Below the pieces are notes generated by a model. It ran no database searches and was not told the origin of the DNA. It saw only the letters and a program-made list of their open reading frames with translations. Positions 17,808-26,765 of a DNA stretch of 64,000 nt are shown piece after piece (positions within the stretch are counted from its first letter, which is position 1; each line of letters starts with the position of its first letter). Where the stretch lies: contig NZ_JAPVBL010000003.1 of assembly GCF_026967935.1 (NCBI RefSeq), positions 248,001 to 312,000 on the forward strand. The letters are read 5' to 3'. Source of the DNA: Modestobacter sp. VKM Ac-2982. GTDB lineage: Bacteria; Actinomycetota; Actinomycetes; Mycobacteriales; Geodermatophilaceae. The position numbers were made by a program, and so were the translations under genes.

Positions 17808-17963
17808 CTAGTCGTGGAGCTCGGTAGAACTCGGCGTGGACCAGACGACGTGACCCTGGGGCAGCGGGGATGCGCTGCCATCGCGCACCTTGACCGACCA
17901 CTCACCGTTGGCGTGTGCATGCCGAACGCGAGGACAAACCCTCTTTCTGGTGATCTGTAGCAC
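17808..17963 (-). other. Possible short ORF or gene remnant
   Basis: On the minus strand, GTG at 17963 opens a 51-codon frame ending TAG at 17808. Its C-terminal part (HANGEWSVKVRDG, then VVWSTPSSTELHD) has the look of real protein sequence, but there is no Shine-Dalgarno and no recognised family. The rest of the 470-nt stretch 17729-18198 holds the terminator above and presumably the promoter of the next gene; nothing else is visible. Confidence 0.25.
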
Positions 17964-18198
17964 CTTAATGTCTCAACTAGTGGACGGCCTCTGGCTTCTG
18001 GACGGCACTGCCGCTTGAGTGGGGCTCGCAGCGGTGAGGACGGATCAGTTTCGCTCTGGGCCGACCGCCGCATGGCCGGCTCATGTGAGTCGACCGCGAC
18101 ACCACGGGGGCACCACAGTTGAGTGATTCCTGCGCCATGCACGGGCCAAGACGGCGCCGACCTCTAGGCGACTGCGCCATCAGGGGCGGTGGTCGGAC

Positions 18199-19329
18199 GT
18201 GAAGGTCGCGATCGCTCACGACTACCTGACACAACGGGGTGGGGCCGAGCGAGTGGTCCTGTCGATGGTGAAGGCGTTCCCCGACGCAGAAGTGCACACG
18301 CTTCTGTACGACCCGGCGACCACCTTCAGCGAGTTCGCTGACGTGCGTGTGCGTACTTCCCGACTCAATGACGTCGGCTTCCTGCGCCGGGACCACCGCA
18401 GGGCGCTGCCACTCCTTCCGTTTGCGGCGAGTCGGCTGAAGATCGATGCAGATGTCGTGCTGGCCAGCACCAGCGGGTGGGCTCACGGCTTTGATACCGG
18501 GAACGCCACACTCGTGGCCTACTGCTACTCGCCGGCGCGCTGGCTCTACCAGCATGACCGGTATCTGGGGGAGAACCCGCCACGCTTGCGCAGCATCGGT
18601 CTCCAGGCCTTGCGTCGTCCGCTCATTGCCTGGGACAAGCGCGCTGCTCAGCGGGTGGATCACTACCTGGCCATCTCAACGGTCGTACAGCAGCGCATTT
18701 ACGATGTGTATGGCAAGACGTCCACGCTTGTCCCCGCGCCACTGAGCGGCTTCGCCAGCGGCGCACGTGCGCGGCCTGCTGAACTGTCCGATCACCTGGT
18801 GAGGGGCGGATTCCACCTCTGTGTCAGTCGCTTGTTGCCGTACAAGAACGTACGCCAGGTGCTGGAAGCTGCGCGGATTGCGGGCGTCAACCTCGTCATC
18901 GTGGGGAAGGGGTCTGAGGCGGAGTCGCTGAGAATGGCAGCGGGGCAGCGCGGTCAGGTGCTGTCTGATCTGAGCGACGCCGAAGTGGCGTGGTTGTACG
19001 CGCGCTGCGACGCATTGATTGCTGCCAGCTATGAAGACTTCGGTCTGACGCCGCTGGAGGCTGCCGTGCACGGGAAGCCGAGCATCGCACTCCGCTTTGG
19101 AGGCTTCTTGGACACCATGATCGAGGGGGTGACCGGAGTCTTCTTCGACGAGCCGACGCCCGAGCTAATCGCTGTTGCCATCGGGCGGGCCCGGGATGTC
19201 GTGTGGTCGGGTGAGGCGATCAAGGCACGGGCCGCCGAGTTTTCCGAAGATCGTTACATCGATCGGCTCCATTCCGCAGTCCACGCGGCGGCGACAGCTC
19301 GAAATGCTGTTCAGGGTCTGCCTGGCTGA
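18199..19329 (+). CDS. Glycosyltransferase family 4
   Basis: A 376-residue GT-B retaining glycosyltransferase. The N-terminal Rossmann half opens with VAIAHDYLTQRGGAERVVLS (residues 3-22), where the Gly-Gly motif contacts the donor phosphate. The C-terminal half has FHLCVSRLLPYKNVRQVLEA near 210-229, VIVGKGSE near 234 and the E-x7-E motif in YEDFGLTPLEAA near 276. It starts at GTG 18199. Base composition is clearly AT-richer than in the 0-18 kb region and codon use less GC-biased. It begins a block of three glycosyltransferases with a flippase, polymerase and Wzz. Donor and acceptor are not predictable. Confidence 0.87.
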   Translation: MKVAIAHDYLTQRGGAERVVLSMVKAFPDAEVHTLLYDPATTFSEFADVRVRTSRLNDVGFLRRDHRRALPLLPFAASRLKIDADVVLASTSGWAHGFDTGNATLVAYCYSPARWLYQHDRYLGENPPRLRSIGLQALRRPLIAWDKRAAQRVDHYLAISTVVQQRIYDVYGKTSTLVPAPLSGFASGARARPAELSDHLVRGGFHLCVSRLLPYKNVRQVLEAARIAGVNLVIVGKGSEAESLRMAAGQRGQVLSDLSDAEVAWLYARCDALIAASYEDFGLTPLEAAVHGKPSIALRFGGFLDTMIEGVTGVFFDEPTPELIAVAIGRARDVVWSGEAIKARAAEFSEDRYIDRLHSAVHAAATARNAVQGLPG

Positions 19330-19458
19330 GGGCACACATCGCCTCTCTCGTCAGACGAATGTTCAGACGGGGCGGGTCGAATGGTCTCGTTCATTGTTCC
19401 TCACGCCCACTCCAGTCGCTGACCCGAGTCGGCATCAACAGAAGGTGGCTCCGACCGC

Positions 19459-20274
19459 GTGCGCATCACTTTCGTCACGATCGCCCAGAATGAAGAGAAG
19501 AAGATCGCAAGGTGCATCCACTCCACACGTGGGCTGGGGCAGCACCTCGTCATCGACGGCGGCTCTCGAGATGGCACCGTTGCCACTGCCGAGGAGTTGG
19601 GCTGTCGGGTGCTCAAGCGGACCTACAGGTACTCGGCGGACCAGTACAATTACGGGCTGTCGCAGGTTGAGACCCCTTGGGTGTTCATCCTGGACGCCGA
19701 TGAGACCCTCAGTGATCGCTTGCGTCAATCACTGGCCGAATTGGCTGACGCGGGCGAAACGGTTGCTGCCTATGAGGTGTCGCGGCTGAACCTGGTCTGG
19801 GGTCGCCCGCTGCGGCATGGTGGTTGGTACCCGGACTTCAATGCACGCCTTCTCCGAGTCGGAAAGGTGCGGTATCAGGACCGGGAGGTGCATGCGCGGC
19901 TGACCATTGACGGGGAGCTCGGTAGACTGGTTGGGGACATCGTCCATGAGACGTACGATTCAGTCGACCACTATCTCACGAAGCTGAACAAGTTCACGAC
20001 CCGGGAACTGCTGGCGAGAAACCGTGCCAATGCCTCGACCGAAGCAGTGGCAGCCAAACGTGAGTTGTGGCTGCGTACGCCGTTCAAGCCGCTGACGAAG
20101 TTCCTGTACCAGTACGTGGCCAAGCAGGGCTTTCGTGACGGACGACTGGGCCTGGACATGGCGATCCTGTCCGCCTTCTACGAGTACATCGTCGGCGTGA
20201 AGAAGCGATCCGGTCTGGCTGCTGGCGCTCCCGGGTCGTTGCAGTCCCCAGCCCGCGATGTTGTCCAGCCGTGA
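19459..20274 (+). CDS. Glycosyltransferase family 2 (WaaE/KdtX-like)
   Basis: A 271-residue GT-A transferase. Residues 31-40 read VIDGGSRDGT and residues 78-82 LDADE, the nucleotide and metal-binding motifs of inverting GT2 enzymes. The arrangement after it, NLVWGRPLRHGGWYPDFNAR and then GDIVHETY, matches the WaaE/lipopolysaccharide core beta-1,4-glucosyltransferase subgroup. GTG at 19459 lies 129 nt after the previous stop. The C-terminal amphipathic helices (KFLYQYVAKQGFRDGRLG) suggest membrane association. Its stop overlaps the GTG of the next glycosyltransferase by 4 nt. Confidence 0.87.
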   Translation: MRITFVTIAQNEEKKIARCIHSTRGLGQHLVIDGGSRDGTVATAEELGCRVLKRTYRYSADQYNYGLSQVETPWVFILDADETLSDRLRQSLAELADAGETVAAYEVSRLNLVWGRPLRHGGWYPDFNARLLRVGKVRYQDREVHARLTIDGELGRLVGDIVHETYDSVDHYLTKLNKFTTRELLARNRANASTEAVAAKRELWLRTPFKPLTKFLYQYVAKQGFRDGRLGLDMAILSAFYEYIVGVKKRSGLAAGAPGSLQSPARDVVQP

Positions 20275-21242
20275 AGCACCTCCTGGTCGAATCGCGCTGG
20301 AGAGGTGACTTCGGCATCGCTCGCTACGCGCGCGAGATGGTCCCGCGGCTCGGCATGAGCACTGTCCAGGTGGCAGCCCACTTGGGTCCAGGCGCTCCGC
20401 TGGACCCGGTCTACCTCTCCTCCCTCCTCGCCAGGGACCGGAGTGCACACTTCTACAACCCCGGGTTCAACGCCGGGGTCGGCTTCACAGCCCGGCAGTC
20501 CTTGACCATTCATGACCTCATCCACCTCGATGTCGAGGCGGAGTCCTCGCGGGCGAAGGCTCTGTACTACCAAAAGGTGGTCCGCCCGGTGGTCCGTCGC
20601 AGCCCTGTGACGTTCACGGATTCCGAGTTCAGTGCACGGCGGATCACGGAGTGGTCCGGGATCGACGAGGATCGGTTGGTGATCGCTCGTCCCGGGATCA
20701 GCCAGGTGTTCTTGGACGTCCCGCTGAGGCCTGCGCCTGATCCGTACGTCCTCGTCGTGGGCAACGCGAAGCCGCACAAGCGCGTTGCCCTCGCCCTCGA
20801 GGCGGCGCGCCACCTGCCGGATGGGCTGGGGCTGGTCTGTGTGGGGCTGAACGTCGACGAGGCCCGTCGTCTCGTGGACGACCCGGCAGAGACTGTCACC
20901 TACCGCCAGAACTGCAGCGACCAGGAGTTGGCGGGGCTGTACGCAGGAGCGGCGGCGGTCGCGTTCCCGTCCGCCTACGAGGGCTTCGGGTTGCCGGCCC
21001 TGGAGGCCATGGCAACAGGTACCCCTGTGGTCTATTCCGCCGTTGCCGTCCACGAGTTCGCCGTGGGATACGGCACCCTCTTGCATCACGGAGCAGACGC
21101 GCGGGAATGGGCGGATGCACTGGTGACCGCCACAGAGCATCGTGCCGAGATGCAGGCCGCTCGACGAGCCCGAGCAGCAACGCACACATGGGATCAGGCT
21201 GCTGCCACGGTAGGTGTGCGCCTACAGGCCCTCCTCGGCTGA
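20271..21242 (+). CDS. Glycosyltransferase family 4
   Basis: A 323-residue GT-B transferase, shorter than typical, with a reduced N-terminal domain (WRGDFGIARYAREMVPRLG near residues 10-28). The C-terminal half has YVLVVGNAKPHKRVALALEA near 158-177 and the E-x7-E motif in YEGFGLPALEAMATGTPVV near 237. GTG at 20271 overlaps the previous stop, so the two are translationally coupled. The last 21 nt overlap the 3' end of the convergent flippase gene. It resembles WbaZ/mannosyltransferase-type proteins in length and motif. Confidence 0.85.
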   Translation: MKHLLVESRWRGDFGIARYAREMVPRLGMSTVQVAAHLGPGAPLDPVYLSSLLARDRSAHFYNPGFNAGVGFTARQSLTIHDLIHLDVEAESSRAKALYYQKVVRPVVRRSPVTFTDSEFSARRITEWSGIDEDRLVIARPGISQVFLDVPLRPAPDPYVLVVGNAKPHKRVALALEAARHLPDGLGLVCVGLNVDEARRLVDDPAETVTYRQNCSDQELAGLYAGAAAVAFPSAYEGFGLPALEAMATGTPVVYSAVAVHEFAVGYGTLLHHGADAREWADALVTATEHRAEMQAARRARAATHTWDQAAATVGVRLQALLG

Positions 21243-22505
21243 AGCCGCGCTCACGGCTGATGAGGTCACGTCGCCTTCCTCAGCGAACGCATGTGGGGCG
21301 CGTTCGAGGGCACGAGAGGTGACTCGCGCCCACACGAACGCGGCCACCGTCTCATAGACCACGGCGCCTGCGGCGGCTCCGACGCCGCCGGCGAGGAGGA
21401 GCCCGGCGACCAGGCAACCAATGGCCACTGGGACAAGCGCCAGTCGCGTGGCGAAGGAGCTCTTGAAGCTCCGGATGCTCTTGAGGATCAAGACCCGCGA
21501 CTGGGTGAAGGACGCTGGCGCTGACGAGATCAGCAGGATCAGGGCAATCTGCTTGGCGTCTGCCCACACCTGTCCGAAGGCTGCCTCGCCCACGGAATCC
21601 GGCACCAGGAGCAGGCTGGCGGCGCAGGCGACGGCCACGGCCACGCTCAGGGCGGTGTATCGGAGGGCCTGTGCGCGCAGGACGTCGGGGCGTGCGCGAG
21701 AGAGTTCCGGCAAGAGCGCCACGGTGAGCGAAGACGTCAGCAGGCGCACCGGAGCCAGCAGGACCTGCCCGGTGCGGTAGACGCCTGCAGTGGCCAGCGA
21801 GCCGATCCCGGCGATGATCCACAGGGAAGTCTGGCCGATCGCCTGAAGGCTGAGAAACTCCAGGGACAAGAAGCCACCGCTAGGAGCGTGCTCCCGGTAC
21901 CAGGACACCCTTCCCACTTGTCGGGCGCCCCGGAGCAGGAGGCCAGGGCCGAAAGCCAAGGTCGAGATGGCTCCGGCGCCAGCCCAACACCAAGTCGCGA
22001 CCCAGAGCGAGTCGATGAAAGGCGCGGAGGCCAGCAGTAGGACAAGCCACAGTGCATCCGAGGCGACTGCACCGCCGGCTCTCGACCTCGCGAACCTGTC
22101 ATAGCGACCCAGGTCTTGGAGGAGCAAGAGGGGGAGCAACGCTCCGGTCGGGATCAGGGCTGGTGCAAACCGGGGGATGAGAAGTCCAGCGATAACGAAA
22201 AGTGCCCCAAAGGCGAGTCCTAGAGTCAAAGCCGCCCCAGCAGCCCGCTCGTGATATTCGCTGTGGTGGCCGGTGGACTTCTGTTGTGGTGCTGAGGAGA
22301 ACAAGAGCAGGGGTTCCTGCACGTAGGCGCGGGTCAGCCCCAGGCAAAGCCAGTACGCGAGGAAGACGATCGAGAAGATGCCCAGACTGTCAGCGTCCGT
22401 GCTTCGAGCGACCAGTGCCGTCGCGACAGCATTGGAAATGCTGGCCAGGCCGTGATCAAGCGTGACGAGCAGTTTGTGTGACCTGAGAGCACTCAATTTC
22501 GACAC
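21222..22505 (-). CDS. Flippase-like membrane protein (Wzx/MATE type)
   Basis: A 427-residue protein with about 12-14 helices, resembling polysaccharide flippases of the MOP superfamily though diverged. It starts at GTG 22505 with GCGAGG 8 nt upstream; the longer open frame to 22640 would add a hydrophilic leader without membrane character and with no Shine-Dalgarno. Helices include ALFVIAGLLIPRFAPALI, LWLVLLLASAPFIDSLWVAT and VACAASLLLVPDSVGEAAFG. A hydrophilic Ala/Ser/Glu-rich C-terminus follows the last helix. It lies with a polymerase and Wzz gene, forming the second such set. The gene is convergent with the glycosyltransferase, overlapping by 21 nt. Confidence 0.72.
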   Translation of the reverse strand: MSKLSALRSHKLLVTLDHGLASISNAVATALVARSTDADSLGIFSIVFLAYWLCLGLTRAYVQEPLLLFSSAPQQKSTGHHSEYHERAAGAALTLGLAFGALFVIAGLLIPRFAPALIPTGALLPLLLLQDLGRYDRFARSRAGGAVASDALWLVLLLASAPFIDSLWVATWCWAGAGAISTLAFGPGLLLRGARQVGRVSWYREHAPSGGFLSLEFLSLQAIGQTSLWIIAGIGSLATAGVYRTGQVLLAPVRLLTSSLTVALLPELSRARPDVLRAQALRYTALSVAVAVACAASLLLVPDSVGEAAFGQVWADAKQIALILLISSAPASFTQSRVLILKSIRSFKSSFATRLALVPVAIGCLVAGLLLAGGVGAAAGAVVYETVAAFVWARVTSRALERAPHAFAEEGDVTSSAVSAASAEEGL

Positions 22506-22599
22506 GACGGCTGCCTCGCCTTGCTCATGCACATACCCCGGTCCACGGTGACGGGCGCACCGAGGGCGAGGTGGCTCGCCGTCCGCCTCCGCCGCTTCG

Positions 22600-24078
22600 T
22601 CATACGCGCTGTAGGCCATCCTCTTCGACGTGTGAACCACGGGCGGTGAAGCGCGGAGATGCGTGTGCTCCTGGATGACCGGTTGGGTGGCCTTGGGAGC
22701 CGGCGAATGTTACACAAATGGCCACGAGGGAGAACAACAAGTCGGCAGACCCGCGCATGGTGAGGTGGGGATCAAGGATCATCAAAACCGCCAGCTGGAT
22801 CACGCCGGCAGCTGTCCCCATGCCCAGCGCTGCAACTGGGCCGAGATGAGAGGTAGCGATGTGACCTGCTGCGCGGTAGGCCAGGAGCAGGTACGCGGCG
22901 CAGGCCGTCAGAAGGAAGACGCCTCCAGCCCACAGTGCCCATGTGTATCCGCTCTCGATCCAGATCCATTCTCGCCATGGATATGGCGACGGAAGGCGGG
23001 CGGACGTGCGCACGCCGGTCAACCAGTTTAACTGAGTGAAGATTGATGGCCAGACGTGTTCCGTCAGGTTCGTCCATCGGCCGGCGTCGCCGGTCCACTG
23101 AACGGGGAGCCCGGTTCGCGGGTCGAGATCACCCAGCCGCTCCGCAACGACAGGGCCCAGCAGGGGAGTCGCTGCCAAGCCCGTTACCAGTAGTCCGCCC
23201 AGCAGCTGCCGCCATTTCCCGAGCATTGCTCCCAGTACGAGGAGTATCACCACGAGACCGATGACGGCAGAGAACTGTCCTGACGCGATGGTGGATACAG
23301 CAAAGAGAGCTGCGCCGGCCGAGTAGAGAGAGCGTTGTCGAGGCTGTGAGAAGGCAAGCGCTACGGTCAGGGCCGCGCAGATGCTCATGACGTCAGCAAA
23401 GGCGATGGGTGACCCGATGGTCGAAGAGGCATGCAGGATGTCGAGCTTGTGGGCGTCGCCCTCTGCTGCGTAGTACTGGAGGAGGAGTCGGGTCGCCGGA
23501 ACGCCTGCCGCCTGAAGGAGGCCAATAACTCCTACAACCGCGCAAGAGCCCAAGGTCAACCGCAACACGATGCTGACCTGTCGGGCGTTTCTGACTGTAA
23601 TGCGAAAAAGGGCGTATATGGCTGCGAACTTGAAGAGGGTCAAGGCGAATACGAAGTCGTCTCCGCTGATGCTCCGCCCGCGCGCGTACATCCATGCCAA
23701 AGGGACTGCTGAACTGAAGAGCACGAGAGCAGCAACGGCATAGTCGACGGACTCAAATCTTGGGATGCTCCCTCGGTCCCGCAGCCAGTCGGTCGTCAAC
23801 CGAATGATGAGGGCAACCCACAGTGCGGCAAGCAGAGCCTCGTTGAGGCGTATACCAGGTAGAAGAGCTCCCCGGTCGAGGCCGACGATCAAGGGCGTCA
23901 GCACCGCATACACATATGCCGCTGTCTGGACTTGCCGGGTGACGAGCCACATGAGGCACACGAACGCCACGGCGGCAGGCGCGAATGGAGGAGACAGAGC
24001 GCCGCAGACACCAATCGCGGTCGCGGACGTGAGGGCAAGTAGCCCACTTGCCGGGCTGATGACCTTACGCTCCAGCAT
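22600..24078 (-). CDS. O-antigen ligase/polymerase-like membrane protein (Wzy-type)
   Basis: A 492-residue protein with about 12 helices. Between helices near the C-terminus is a large extracytoplasmic loop with WTGDAGRWTNLTEHVWPSIF and SPYPWREWIWIESGYTWALW, the PF04932-type segment. The ATG at 24078 lies 14 nt inside the Wzz gene, an overlap consistent with coupling; the Shine-Dalgarno there is weak. The C-terminus is a hydrophilic His/Gly-rich tail. Composition is AT-richer than in the first polymerase gene, and the proteins are not close in sequence. It would polymerise the glycan made by the adjacent glycosyltransferases. Confidence 0.75.
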   Translation of the reverse strand: MLERKVISPASGLLALTSATAIGVCGALSPPFAPAAVAFVCLMWLVTRQVQTAAYVYAVLTPLIVGLDRGALLPGIRLNEALLAALWVALIIRLTTDWLRDRGSIPRFESVDYAVAALVLFSSAVPLAWMYARGRSISGDDFVFALTLFKFAAIYALFRITVRNARQVSIVLRLTLGSCAVVGVIGLLQAAGVPATRLLLQYYAAEGDAHKLDILHASSTIGSPIAFADVMSICAALTVALAFSQPRQRSLYSAGAALFAVSTIASGQFSAVIGLVVILLVLGAMLGKWRQLLGGLLVTGLAATPLLGPVVAERLGDLDPRTGLPVQWTGDAGRWTNLTEHVWPSIFTQLNWLTGVRTSARLPSPYPWREWIWIESGYTWALWAGGVFLLTACAAYLLLAYRAAGHIATSHLGPVAALGMGTAAGVIQLAVLMILDPHLTMRGSADLLFSLVAICVTFAGSQGHPTGHPGAHASPRFTARGSHVEEDGLQRV

Positions 24079-25108
24079 CTTCGCGGGTTCGTCGTACAAA
24101 GAAGGCGGTCGCCAGGGCCGCCAGTAGGGCACCTCCGACGAAGCCTCCCACCGCGGCACGCGCGGGTTGCGGGCTGACGGGCTCGGGGAGCGCGTAGGGC
24201 TCCGTGATGACCTCTGCGGGCGCAGAACTCTGCAACTCCCCGATCTCTGCGGTGGTCAACTGCATCTGCAGGTCGCCAATCTGGGAGATCAGGATCTCAC
24301 GCTGGGATGTGAGTCCGACGGTTCCTCCCGCTGCAATCCGCGCGTCTAAGTCCGCGAGCGTGGCGTTCAGCTCTTGGAGTCTCGAGCGAAGGAAGTCGAT
24401 GTCCTCGGGAGACTCAGCCGTGGTGTCGGCAACCGCCAAGTAGCTGGTCACAATCGCTGTCGTAACGTCAACTGCGCGATCCGCGTCCTCGGCTGTCACC
24501 GACAGCCCAAGGACCTGACTGTCATTGACTCGTTCCACCGAGACCGAGTCGGTCAGGGACGAGGTGTCCATGTCCAGGGCGCGGGCGACTGGACCGAGCA
24601 CTGAACTGCTGGTCAGCAGTGTCACCTGGGTTGCCAGGGTCTGTTCAGTGACGGTCCCGCCTGCCTGGCTGGTCACCAGGACCTCAGCGCGAGCTTCATG
24701 AACGTCGGGCAGCGCGGTCGCGGTCGCATAGGCGACTGCTGTGGGGATCACGACGAGAGCAGCGATGCTCGCGGCGAACTGCATCTTGGTCTTCGTGGGC
24801 AGATCGCCGGCTCTGTGCCTCGACCGGCTCGCGCCGTCACGGTCCTTCACGCGGCGTGTGCCGCTGATGGGGACCAAGGACTCTGCGGCTCCATCGTCGG
24901 GCGCATTGTCGTCACGGTCGACTTCACGGGTGGGGCCCGGGCTGGCTGGCCCTGAGGTGCGGACCTCGCCCGTTTCACTCACCGGGTCGGTGACCGATGG
25001 CGGAGAGGGGTCTGTGTCATGCGATGTCACAACACTCGCCTCGCCGTCAGTGGGGGACTCGGGCTGGCGTCTGGTGGCTTGAGTCGTTGAGGCGTCGACT
25101 CCCGCCAT
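24065..25108 (-). CDS. Wzz-type chain-length determinant with long cytoplasmic N-terminus
   Basis: About 347 residues from the ATG at 25108. A hydrophilic, Asp/Ser/Pro/Thr-rich N-terminal region of about 110 residues is followed by a helix (FAASIAALVVIPTAVAYATA), an extracytoplasmic domain with long coiled segments (FLRSRLQELNATLADLDARI and ILISQIGDLQMQLTTAEIGE), a Pro-rich PEPVSPQPARAAV motif and a second helix, VGGFVGGALLAALATAFFVR. The Pro-rich motif before the second helix is typical of Wzz. The start is uncertain: the frame stays open to 25393 and a GTG at 25162 is also possible, none with a convincing Shine-Dalgarno. There is no kinase domain. Confidence 0.72.
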   Translation of the reverse strand: MAGVDASTTQATRRQPESPTDGEASVVTSHDTDPSPPSVTDPVSETGEVRTSGPASPGPTREVDRDDNAPDDGAAESLVPISGTRRVKDRDGASRSRHRAGDLPTKTKMQFAASIAALVVIPTAVAYATATALPDVHEARAEVLVTSQAGGTVTEQTLATQVTLLTSSSVLGPVARALDMDTSSLTDSVSVERVNDSQVLGLSVTAEDADRAVDVTTAIVTSYLAVADTTAESPEDIDFLRSRLQELNATLADLDARIAAGGTVGLTSQREILISQIGDLQMQLTTAEIGELQSSAPAEVITEPYALPEPVSPQPARAAVGGFVGGALLAALATAFFVRRTREDAGA

Positions 25109-25432
25109 GTCGAGCTTTGTGCTCCTGCCGACCGCGCGGGTGTTCGTCGGTTCGTCGACCACTTTCAGCCCATTCCCATCGCTGACGTTCTCATGATCGC
25201 TCGTCCCCCAACTTGTGGGGTGTGAGCCGGTCGGACCAATCCGTCGCGTCGGCCCGGGGGCTACCGATAGGTGGTGGCGACCAGGATGATGCAACTCATG
25301 CGGAGCGCGCGTACATCCTCCTTCATATGACGGCCGAAGTGGAGCGACTGAGTGCACCGTCACGCCAGGTTTCTGCGTTCCCATCGCCGGCATTGGCTCT
25401 GTCTCCCCTGTCTAGCCTCTGGGGCTGTATGT
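25109..25432. other. Short gene-free stretch, Wzz 5' region
   Basis: This stretch lies between the chosen Wzz start and the stop of the LCP gene, both on the minus strand. If Wzz starts further upstream, part of it is coding. A small hairpin, CCCCA-ACTTG-TGGGG, lies at 25206-25220. No recognisable gene is seen; it probably holds the promoter for the Wzz/polymerase/flippase operon. Confidence 0.35.
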
Positions 25433-26518
25433 CTACCGGGGGACGTCAGGTAGGGCCTCGTCGCTGAACTCGTCTGCGTTCTGCCCCAGTGAGTCGGTGT
25501 GCAGGTAGCCCCACATGCGTTCACCGGCAGTCTGGTCCAGATATACGACGCTGGCCGCGCCCTCGGTGCCGAGACCCAGCACCGGAGCGGTGAAGAACTC
25601 GACGTCAGCCGGGGTGAGGCCGCGCAGCGAGTAGGCCAGCGACAGCAGGTCACCGTTGCCGAGAGCGTCGTCGACGGCCACCGCGTTCGTGACCGAGCGC
25701 AGCGTCGAGTCGAGCTTCCCGGGGGAGGTGAAGACCTCCTGGCTGAACAGCTTGGTGAACATCGCCCGCAGGTAGTTCTGCTGCCGCTTCACCCGGTCGA
25801 AGTCGCCGCCGGGGAGGTCGTAGCGCTGGCCGACGTACCAGCGGGCCTGATCGCCGTCGAGGTGGTTGAGCCCCTCGGTGAAGGTGTACGGCCCGTTGCT
25901 CGTCGTCTCCGACACCACGACGTCGACGCCGCCGAGGTCGTCGGTCACCTGGATCAGTCCGGCGAAGTCGATCGCCGCGTAGTGGTCGATCCGGACGCCG
26001 GTCAGCTGTTCGATCGTCTGGATGAGCAGCGTTGGGCCGCCAAGCGCGTAGGCGGCGTTGATCTTGCTCTTGCCGTACCCGGGGATGTCGACCCAGGAGT
26101 CGCGGGGGATGGAGATGACCTGGGCGTGCTCCCGGTCGCCGGCGAATCGCGCCAGCATGATCGCGTCGGAGCGGGCGTCGGGCAGCTCGCCCGGCCCGAC
26201 CTCGGCGCGGGTGTCCGAGCCCACCAGCAGGAACGTGAACGGGTCGGCGGTCGCCGCGGGCTGGTCGACCGGCGAGGCGGGGGCGGGGCGGGAGTCCTCC
26301 TCGAGCTCGGCGAAGACGTTGCCGACCCGCTCGATGTTGCCGCCATACCGGTTGCCGACGAACCACAGGCCAACGCCGACGACCAGGGCCAGCACCAGGG
26401 CCAGCGCGCCGAGACTGATCAGCATGCGCCGCACCCATCGAGGCCGGGAGTTGGTCTCGCCCGCCTCTGCGGCACCGCCGCCTGCAGCGGGACCGTCGTC
26501 CTGTGTTCGGTCGCTCAT
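25433..26518 (-). CDS. LytR-CpsA-Psr (LCP) family glycopolymer ligase
   Basis: A 361-residue membrane-anchored protein. A cytoplasmic N-terminus of about 30 residues is followed by one helix (MLISLGALALVLALVVGVGL, about 32-51) and the extracellular LCP domain (PF03816): LLVGSDTRAEVG near residue 97, RSDAIMLARF near 115, VISIPRDSWVDIPGYG near 133 and KINAAYALGG near 150. The Asp and Arg residues in these motifs bind the pyrophosphate of lipid-linked glycans. ATG at 26518 has GGAGG 8 nt upstream. LCP enzymes transfer polysaccharide from undecaprenyl pyrophosphate to peptidoglycan (in actinobacteria also arabinogalactan). It stands between the second Wzz set and the UDP-glucose dehydrogenase. 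Confidence 0.9.
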   Translation of the reverse strand: MSDRTQDDGPAAGGGAAEAGETNSRPRWVRRMLISLGALALVLALVVGVGLWFVGNRYGGNIERVGNVFAELEEDSRPAPASPVDQPAATADPFTFLLVGSDTRAEVGPGELPDARSDAIMLARFAGDREHAQVISIPRDSWVDIPGYGKSKINAAYALGGPTLLIQTIEQLTGVRIDHYAAIDFAGLIQVTDDLGGVDVVVSETTSNGPYTFTEGLNHLDGDQARWYVGQRYDLPGGDFDRVKRQQNYLRAMFTKLFSQEVFTSPGKLDSTLRSVTNAVAVDDALGNGDLLSLAYSLRGLTPADVEFFTAPVLGLGTEGAASVVYLDQTAGERMWGYLHTDSLGQNADEFSDEALPDVPR

Positions 26519-26765
26519 GCCCACCGCCTCCCTGTCACTCCGTCGGACCCTAGCTGCGGGCGGCCGCGGAGAAGCGGCCACGGACGGCGACGTCATCCGA
26601 GGGAGGGACGACCTCAAATGACGCGTGTTGGCGGTGACGTTCGTCCCATCGGGCGACGGGGCCGCCGCTCTGGGTGACGACGGCTGGCGCCCGGCCGCGT
26701 CCGTTGTCTACGGTTCGCGGGAGCTGGGCGCGTCGGGTGTCCGCCGGTAGGGGAGTGGCACGCGC

